In this document: positions 40,537-45,609 of the stretch, piece after piece
Layout of the letters: every line of letters begins with the position of its first letter
Numbering within the stretch: the first letter of the stretch is position 1
Source of the DNA: an uncultured Bacilli bacterium
GTDB taxonomy: Bacteria; Bacillota_I; Bacilli_A; RF39; UBA660
Reading direction: 5' to 3'
DNA length: 45,609 nucleotides
Assembly: GCA_947624565.1 (NCBI GenBank)
Contig: CANQKX010000011.1
Coordinates: 1-45,609, forward strand
The notes under the pieces: generated by a model
Told to the model about the DNA's origin: nothing
What the model saw: the letters and a program-made list of their open reading frames with translations, nothing else
Databases searched by the model: none
Program-made: the position numbers and the translations under genes

Positions 40537-41955
40537 ATGAATAAAACTAAGATGATTGCTACGATGGGTCCATCGTCTATGTCAAAGCAAATAATAAAAG
40601 ATATGATAATTAATGGTGTAGATGTAATAAGAATTAACATGTCCCATTCATCATTTGATGATGCAAGGCAAATAATATTAAATGTAAGAGAAATTGATAG
40701 GGAACTTTCAACTGTAACAGGGATAATGATAGATACAAGAGGCCCAGAAATTAGAATATCAAAATTAGAAAAACAAAAGATTAAATTAAATGAAGGAAGT
40801 ACTATTAGAATAGTTAAAAATAATATAATTGGAAATGAAGATATATTATCTATAACACTTCCAAGTGTTATTGATTATATAAAATTAGGACAAACTATAT
40901 TATTGAATGATGGTAGTGTTGAACTTAATGTTATATCAAAATCAAGTGATACTTTAATATGTGAGGTAAAAAATGATGGCTATATAAAAAGTTATTGTAG
41001 TATTAATATACCTAATGCAGATTTTAATTTAAAATTCTTATCTGATTATGATAAAGAAACAATAAAATTTTCAGTTATGATGAAAGTAGATTATTTGGCA
41101 TTATCACATGTAAAAGATCAAATGGATGTTCTTGATGTAAATGATTTATTAATTGAATTATCTGATGATCATATTCAAATTATTTCAAAAATCGAAAATA
41201 AAACTGCAATAGAAGAAGTAGATAATATTTTAAAAATTAGTGACGGAGTTATGATTGCAAGAGGAGATCTAGGAATAGAGATGCAACTTGAAAAAATACC
41301 TAGTATTCAAAAGAAAATTACAAAGTTAGCAAAACAAGAAGAAAAAATATGTGTAATAGCAACAGAAATGCTTTCAAGTATGCAAGAAAATCCAAGACCT
41401 ACAAGAGCTGAGGTATCAGACGTTGCTAATGCGGTATTAGATGGTACAGACGCTATTATGCTATCTAGTGAAACTGCAATTGGTAAATATCCTGTCGAGA
41501 CAGTAGCAATTGCAAATAAAATTATAGATGATGTTGAAAGTGAAATAGATTATAATGACATGTTATTAAATTATAACAGAAATGATAAATTACCAATATT
41601 AGATGCGATATGTTATTCTGTGGTTGATTGTGCTAACAGAGTCAATTCACAAGTTATAGTATGTTCTACATTATCAGGTAAAACAGCTAAAAAAATAAGT
41701 AATTACAGACCTAGTGCACCTGTAATTGCAATTTCACCAGATGAAAAAACAGTATCAAGTTTAACAATTAATTATGGAATAATACCAGTAAAAGTTCCTA
41801 TGCTTGATAATACTGATGAACTAATAAAAGTTTCTATTAATACTATAAATAAGATGTTTAAGTTAAAATCACATGATAAAATAGTAATCGCAGGAAGTTT
41901 CCCATTAGGAGAAGTTAATTATACTAATTTTATAAAAATAGAAGAAATACAATAA
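40537..41955 (+). CDS. pyk: Pyruvate kinase
   Basis: It makes ATP from phosphoenolpyruvate and ADP at the end of glycolysis. At 472 residues it has the standard domains without the extra C-terminal PEP-utiliser domain of Bacillus Pyk. Motifs are RINMSHSSFD, IDTRGPEIR, SKIENKTAIEEVD (catalytic Lys), MIARGDLGIEM and TRAEVSDVANAVLDG. In Bacillus dnaE and pyk also lie in one neighbourhood. ATG 40537 has AGGTGA upstream. Confidence 0.96.
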   Translation: MNKTKMIATMGPSSMSKQIIKDMIINGVDVIRINMSHSSFDDARQIILNVREIDRELSTVTGIMIDTRGPEIRISKLEKQKIKLNEGSTIRIVKNNIIGNEDILSITLPSVIDYIKLGQTILLNDGSVELNVISKSSDTLICEVKNDGYIKSYCSINIPNADFNLKFLSDYDKETIKFSVMMKVDYLALSHVKDQMDVLDVNDLLIELSDDHIQIISKIENKTAIEEVDNILKISDGVMIARGDLGIEMQLEKIPSIQKKITKLAKQEEKICVIATEMLSSMQENPRPTRAEVSDVANAVLDGTDAIMLSSETAIGKYPVETVAIANKIIDDVESEIDYNDMLLNYNRNDKLPILDAICYSVVDCANRVNSQVIVCSTLSGKTAKKISNYRPSAPVIAISPDEKTVSSLTINYGIIPVKVPMLDNTDELIKVSINTINKMFKLKSHDKIVIAGSFPLGEVNYTNFIKIEEIQ

Positions 41956-41971
41956 AAAGGTGTTGATAAAA

Positions 41972-42133
41972 TTGAATATTAATATTGAAGAATTAAAAAA
42001 GGTAAAAAATGAGATATTCAATAAAAAAATAGATGAAAAAGAAAAAAATGAAATTATAGAAAAAATACAAAAAGAAATTAATGAAATTATAAAAGATTTT
42101 GAAGAAAAAAAGGATAACGAAATAAATGAATAA
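41972..42133 (+). CDS. Small coiled-coil protein, 53 residues
   Basis: This is a Lys/Glu/Asn-rich helical protein (NINIEELKKVKNEIFNKK...), probably starting at TTG 41972 with AAGGTG nine bases before. It lies 16 bases after pyk and its TAA overlaps the ATG of the next gene by eight bases (ATGAATAA), so it is part of a pyk operon. The overlap and ribosome site are the main support. The composition alone would not separate it from chance in such AT-rich DNA. Confidence 0.5.
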   Translation: MNINIEELKKVKNEIFNKKIDEKEKNEIIEKIQKEINEIIKDFEEKKDNEINE

Positions 42134-42710
42134 AGATATACAAAAAGATTTATTTAATGAAAAATTCAATGAAGTATTAAATAGTCATATTAATAAAATT
42201 TTACTTGATAATGTTAATTTAATAAAAAAATATCCTATTTTGGAAATAGAATATAATATAGATGGAAGTAAAAAAGACATTTATTCTTTAGCATCTGAAC
42301 GAGATATAAAAAAGATGCAAATAAAAAGTGAAAAGAATGAATTAGATTACAAGTTTAGTCAAAATAAAATTACTAAATATGAATACGAAAAATGTATAGA
42401 TGAAATAAATACAAAAATGATAAATCAAGATTTATTATATGATGATTTAATATTTGAAATAATTAATACTAATGATATAGAAAGTATCGAAGAATCAATA
42501 TTAAAATATAATTTAAATAATATAGATTTAAGTAGACTTGCTGATGCAATTATGTCAGTATGTGAAAATAAGATAGAAGAATTTAGAAAAAACAATAAAG
42601 AATTTATGGCAGATAAATTATCATATTGGAATTATAAATATAATAAAATATCAAAGGGAATAAGTAAAGCAAGAGAGGTAGAAAGTTTTATAATTAATTT
42701 AACAAAATAG
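42126..42710 (+). CDS. Hypothetical protein, 194 residues
   Basis: This is a helical cytosolic protein, acidic/basic mixed, without signal or membrane segment. I do not recognise the family. It overlaps the small gene before it, so translation is coupled. The terminator at 42717 ends the pyk operon. Confidence 0.6.
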   Translation: MNKDIQKDLFNEKFNEVLNSHINKILLDNVNLIKKYPILEIEYNIDGSKKDIYSLASERDIKKMQIKSEKNELDYKFSQNKITKYEYEKCIDEINTKMINQDLLYDDLIFEIINTNDIESIEESILKYNLNNIDLSRLADAIMSVCENKIEEFRKNNKEFMADKLSYWNYKYNKISKGISKAREVESFIINLTK

Positions 42711-42716
42711 AATTGT

Positions 42717-42745
42717 AAAGTTACTGTATAAGTAACTTTTTTTAA
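42717..42745 (+). terminator. Terminator before repeat unit 1
   Basis: AAAGTTACT (42717-42725) pairs with AGTAACTTT (42731-42739), followed by T residues. The same hairpin ends each of the three following repeat units. Confidence 0.9.
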
Positions 42746-42774
42746 TTGACTCTATTTTACATATTATATATAAT
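42746..42774 (+). promoter_or_regulatory. Promoter of tandem gene 1
   Basis: TTGACT (42746-42751), 17 bases, TATAAT (42769-42774). Confidence 0.8.
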
Positions 42775-42800
42775 AAAGTTGAAAATAGGAGGATATTAAA

Positions 42801-43661
42801 ATGAATGAAAATGTAGTAGTAAAAAAGAAAAATAAAGGGGTAATTGTATTATTAATAATATTAATTATAATAGTATTAGGTTTATCTGCTTATGTGGTAT
42901 ATGATAAAGTAATAGAAAAAAATAATGTAAGTGAAAAAGAAGAAAATACAACAACTAATAAAGAAAAGAAATTTTTATTAAAAGATGAAAACAAGAATAT
43001 AATATATGATTCAGGACGTAGTATATTATGTAAAGAAGAATACGATGGTAGTGGTTGTTTAAGCATAGAGGCATGGGTAACTCTTCCATATTTAAATATA
43101 AATTCTGATTATGCAAATCAAATAAATGAAGAACTAAAAAACATTTATGAAAAAGAAAAATCTGAATCTGAAGAAGAATTCTATACCACTATTGATTATT
43201 CATATTCTATAAACGATAATATACTTTCATTAGTTATAGAAAAAAGACCAGAAGCCGAAGCTTATTTTTATAATATATATAACATAGATGTATACAATGG
43301 TAAAAAGATAGAAAATGAAAAATTATTAGAAAGAAAGAATATAAAAAAAGAAGATTTTTATAATCAAATTTCAACAATTGTTTCAAATGTATTGTTAAAC
43401 AACAACTATGGATATGGCTATCATGTTTCAGATTCTGAAGAATATCAAAAATTTAAAAAAGAACAATATGATAAAACTGTGTCAAAAGAAAATATTACAA
43501 TAGATAATGATATGTTTTTAGATGAAAGTAACAATTTAAATATTATAGTAAAAACTCATCTGCTTGCAGGAGCAGACTATTCTTATTGGATATATAACTA
43601 TGATTATAAAATTACTGGTGGTTTTGGTGATATAAAAAATATTTATAATTTAACAGAATAG
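42801..43661 (+). CDS. Membrane-anchored extracellular protein, tandem copy 1
   Basis: The 286 residues have a short cytoplasmic start (MNENVVVKKKNK), one membrane helix (about residues 13-34), a Glu/Asn/Thr/Lys linker, then an extracellular domain from about residue 55. It has two Cys (ILCKEEYDGSGCLS) that could pair. The fold pattern (DYANQINEELK..., NIDVYNGKKIENEKLL, EDFYNQISTIV) resembles DUF4163/DUF3298 domains of RsiV and PdaC-like proteins; this is tentative. It shares most of its middle with copy 2 and a long C-terminal stretch with copy 3. Own promoter and terminator. Confidence 0.75.
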   Translation: MNENVVVKKKNKGVIVLLIILIIIVLGLSAYVVYDKVIEKNNVSEKEENTTTNKEKKFLLKDENKNIIYDSGRSILCKEEYDGSGCLSIEAWVTLPYLNINSDYANQINEELKNIYEKEKSESEEEFYTTIDYSYSINDNILSLVIEKRPEAEAYFYNIYNIDVYNGKKIENEKLLERKNIKKEDFYNQISTIVSNVLLNNNYGYGYHVSDSEEYQKFKKEQYDKTVSKENITIDNDMFLDESNNLNIIVKTHLLAGADYSYWIYNYDYKITGGFGDIKNIYNLTE

Positions 43662-43667
43662 AATTGT

Positions 43668-43695
43668 AAAGTTACTGTATAAGTAACTTTTTTTA
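43668..43695 (+). terminator. Terminator after tandem gene 1
   Basis: AAAGTTACT (43668-43676) pairs with AGTAACTTT (43682-43690), followed by T residues. Confidence 0.9.
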
Positions 43696-43696
43696 A

Positions 43697-43725
43697 TTGA
43701 CTCTATTTTACATATTATATATAAT
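43697..43725 (+). promoter_or_regulatory. Promoter of tandem gene 2
   Basis: TTGACT (43697-43702), 17 bases, TATAAT (43720-43725). Confidence 0.8.
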
Positions 43726-43751
43726 AAAAATGAAAATAGGAGGATATTAAA

Positions 43752-44606
43752 ATGAATGAAAATGTAGTAGTACAAAAGAAAAGTAAAGGAGTAATTGTAT
43801 TATTAATAATATTAATTATAATAGTATTAGGTTTATCTGCTTATGTGGTATATGATAAAGTAATAGAAAAAAATAATGTAAGTGAAAAAGAAGAAAATAC
43901 AACAACTAATAAAGAAAAGAAATTTTTATTAAAAGATGAAAACAAGAATATAATATATGATTCAGGACGTAGTATATTATGTAAAGAAGAATACGATGGT
44001 AGTGGTTGTTTAAGCATAGAGGCATGGGTAACTCTTCCATATTTAAATATAAATTCTGATTATGCAAATCAAATAAATGAAGAACTAAAAAACATTTATG
44101 AAAAAGAAAAATCTGAATCTGAAGAAGAATTCTATACCACTATTGATTATTCATATTCTATAAATGATAATATACTTTCATTAGTTATAGAAAAAAAATT
44201 AGCCGAATCTTATTTTTATAATATATATAACATAGATGTATACAATGGTAAAAAAATAGAAAACGAAAAATTATTAGAAAGAAAGAATATAAAAAAAGAA
44301 GATTTTTATAATCAAACTTCAACAATTGTTTCAAATGTATTGTTAAACAACTATGGATATGGCTATCATGTTTCAGATTCTGAAGAAAATCAAAAATATG
44401 AAAAAGAACGATATGATAAAACTATGTCAAAAGAAAATATTACAATAGATAATGGTATGTTTTTAGATGAAAGTAACAATTTAAATATTGTAGTAAAAAC
44501 TTATCTGCTTGCAGGGGCACCATATTCTTATTGGATATATAACTATGATTATAAAATTACTGGGGGTTTTAATGGTATAAAAGATATTTATAATTTAACA
44601 AAATAG
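43752..44606 (+). CDS. Membrane-anchored extracellular protein, tandem copy 2
   Basis: The 284 residues share the architecture of copy 1, with VVQKKSKG at the start as in copy 3. It matches copy 1 almost perfectly through residues ~30-145 and then differs (KKLAESYFYN; EENQKYEKERYDKTMS). The Cys pair is conserved. The pattern of shared and different blocks suggests gene conversion among copies. Confidence 0.75.
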   Translation: MNENVVVQKKSKGVIVLLIILIIIVLGLSAYVVYDKVIEKNNVSEKEENTTTNKEKKFLLKDENKNIIYDSGRSILCKEEYDGSGCLSIEAWVTLPYLNINSDYANQINEELKNIYEKEKSESEEEFYTTIDYSYSINDNILSLVIEKKLAESYFYNIYNIDVYNGKKIENEKLLERKNIKKEDFYNQTSTIVSNVLLNNYGYGYHVSDSEENQKYEKERYDKTMSKENITIDNGMFLDESNNLNIVVKTYLLAGAPYSYWIYNYDYKITGGFNGIKDIYNLTK

Positions 44607-44612
44607 AATTGT

Positions 44613-44640
44613 AAAGTTACTGTATAAGTAACTTTTTTTA
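44613..44640 (+). terminator. Terminator after tandem gene 2
   Basis: AAAGTTACT (44613-44621) pairs with AGTAACTTT (44627-44635), followed by T residues. Confidence 0.9.
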
Positions 44641-44641
44641 A

Positions 44642-44670
44642 TTGACTCTATTTTACATATTGTATATAAT
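44642..44670 (+). promoter_or_regulatory. Promoter of tandem gene 3
   Basis: TTGACT (44642-44647), 17 bases, TATAAT (44665-44670). Confidence 0.8.
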
Positions 44671-44696
44671 AAAATTGAAAATAGGAGGATATTAAA

Positions 44697-45548
44697 ATGA
44701 ATGAAAATGTAGTAGTACAAAAGAAAAGTAAAGGAGTAATTGTATTATTAATAATATTAATTATAATAGTATTAGGTTTATCTGCTTATGTAGTATATGA
44801 TAAAGTAATAGAAAAAAATAATGTAAGTGAAAAAGAAGAAAATACAACAACTAATAAAGAAAAGAAATTTTTATTAAAAGATGAAAACAAGAATATAATA
44901 TATGATTCAGGATGTAGTATATTATGTAGCGAAGGATATGCTAATGGTGGTTGTTTAAGCTTAGAAAAATGGGTAACTCTTCCATATTTAAATATTAATT
45001 CTGATTATGCAAATCAAATAAATGAAGAACTAAAAAATATTTATGAAAAAGAAAAATCTGAAGAAACATTCTATGTTACTATTGATTATTCGTATTCTAT
45101 AAACGATAATATACTTTCATTAGTTATAGAAAAATCTTCAGATAGTAGTAATGATTATAATATATATAACATAGATGTATACAATGGTAAAAAGATAGAA
45201 AATGAAAAATTATTAGAAAGAAAGAATATAAAAAAAGAAGATTTTTATAATCAAATTTCAACAATTGTTTCAAATGTATTGTTAAACAACAACTATGGAT
45301 ATGGCTATCATGTTTCAGATTCTGAAGAATATCAAAAATTTAAAAAAGAACAATATGATAAAACTGTGTCAAAAGAAAATATTACAATAGATAATGGTAT
45401 GTTTTTAGATGAAAGTAACAATTTAAATATTGCAGTAAAAACTTATCTGCTTGCAGGAGCAGAATATTCTTATTTTATATATAACTATGATTATAAAATT
45501 ACTGGTAGTTTTAATGGTATAAAAGATATTTATAATTTAACAAAATAG
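44697..45548 (+). CDS. Membrane-anchored extracellular protein, tandem copy 3
   Basis: The 283 residues are most different in the segment after the membrane helix: CSILCSEGYANGGCLSLEKW replaces the RSILCKEEYDGSGC form and adds a third Cys, and KSEETFYVT and EKSSDSSNDYN are also different. The C-terminal block from KKIENEKLL to ENITIDN is identical in protein to copy 1 rather than its neighbour copy 2. Own promoter and terminator. Confidence 0.75.
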   Translation: MNENVVVQKKSKGVIVLLIILIIIVLGLSAYVVYDKVIEKNNVSEKEENTTTNKEKKFLLKDENKNIIYDSGCSILCSEGYANGGCLSLEKWVTLPYLNINSDYANQINEELKNIYEKEKSEETFYVTIDYSYSINDNILSLVIEKSSDSSNDYNIYNIDVYNGKKIENEKLLERKNIKKEDFYNQISTIVSNVLLNNNYGYGYHVSDSEEYQKFKKEQYDKTVSKENITIDNGMFLDESNNLNIAVKTYLLAGAEYSYFIYNYDYKITGSFNGIKDIYNLTK

Positions 45549-45554
45549 AATTGT

Positions 45555-45609
45555 AAAGTTACTGTATAAGTAACTTTTTTTAATTGACTCTATTTTACAT
45601 ATTGTATAT
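45555..45609 (+). promoter_or_regulatory. Terminator of tandem gene 3 and start of a fourth unit
   Basis: AAAGTTACT (45555-45563) pairs with AGTAACTTT (45569-45577). TTGACT follows at 45584-45589. The window ends at the third base of the expected -10 box. Confidence 0.8.

Larger units (their letters stand above)
42711..45609 (+). repeat. Tandem array of ~0.95-kb units (three complete, fourth beginning)
   Basis: Each unit holds terminator, promoter, ribosome site AGGAGG and one gene. Gene starts are 42801, 43752 and 44697 (951 and 945 bp apart). After the third gene the terminator and the -35 TTGACT (45584-45589) appear again and the window ends in the spacer/-10, so a fourth unit is expected. 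Confidence 0.92.

Noticed and set aside
1-45609. Mycoplasma-type code (TGA = Trp)
   Set aside because: TGA ends comEA and comEC at the expected positions and tryptophans are encoded by TGG, so the standard bacterial code applies.

Overview
The window is a strongly AT-rich stretch of a bacterial chromosome. Its gene content is that of a low-GC Firmicute (Bacilli/Erysipelotrichia/RF39-like uncultured gut lineage; this placement is inference). TGA acts as a stop (ends of comEA and comEC) and Trp is TGG, so this is the standard bacterial code, not a Mycoplasma code. Most genes are housekeeping and have AGGAGG/AGGTG-type ribosome sites. Several neighbourhoods match the Bacillus order: lspA-rluD, rnhC-cvpA-trxA, comEA-comEC, lexA-(yneA)-...-tkt-sirA-yneF, dnaB-dnaI-...-thrS and dnaE-...-pyk.

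Layout. 1-2.2 kb: tRNA-Ile, tRNA-Glu, an ABC-F ATPase behind a leader peptide and a hairpin that buries its ribosome site, then tRNA-Ser. 2.4-13.5 kb: tmk, a hypothetical gene, lspA, rluD, a rhomboid protease, rnhC (-), cvpA, trxA, def (-), a YjcZ-like miniprotein (-), ftsW, comEA, comEC and a small hypothetical gene. 13.5-15 kb: a mostly non-coding stretch, lexA (-), and a divergent, previously uncalled 43-codon gene whose promoter carries a LexA box. 15-26.1 kb: one type VIIb secretion operon with EsaB/YukD, four WXG100 proteins, a coiled-coil protein, a DUF4176 protein, a 1197-residue candidate effector with a C-terminal transglutaminase-like Cys-His-Asp triad, a possible immunity protein, and EssC. 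EssA, EssB and EsaA are not present. 26.2-29 kb: a transketolase homologue that has lost nearly all catalytic residues, sirA and yneF.

29-42 kb: a membrane-anchored protein, dnaB, dnaI, a divergent RNB-domain protein with an apparent +1 frameshift, a T-box leader with thrS (no TGS domain), an ORF6N/HKD protein, rpmB (-), dnaE, a pseudopilin, pyk and two small genes. 42.7 kb-end: three tandem, near-identical copies of a membrane-anchored extracellular protein. Each has its own promoter and terminator, and a fourth copy appears to begin at the window edge.

How it fits together. In Bacillus, lexA, yneA, tkt, sirA and yneF are close neighbours. Here the same order survives, but an 11-kb type VII secretion operon sits between the yneA-position gene and tkt. 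The most interesting signals are this insertion, the miniature SOS membrane protein, the catalytically dismantled transketolase left in its ancestral place, and several ribosome-site hairpins, two of which are copies of one 34-nt element.
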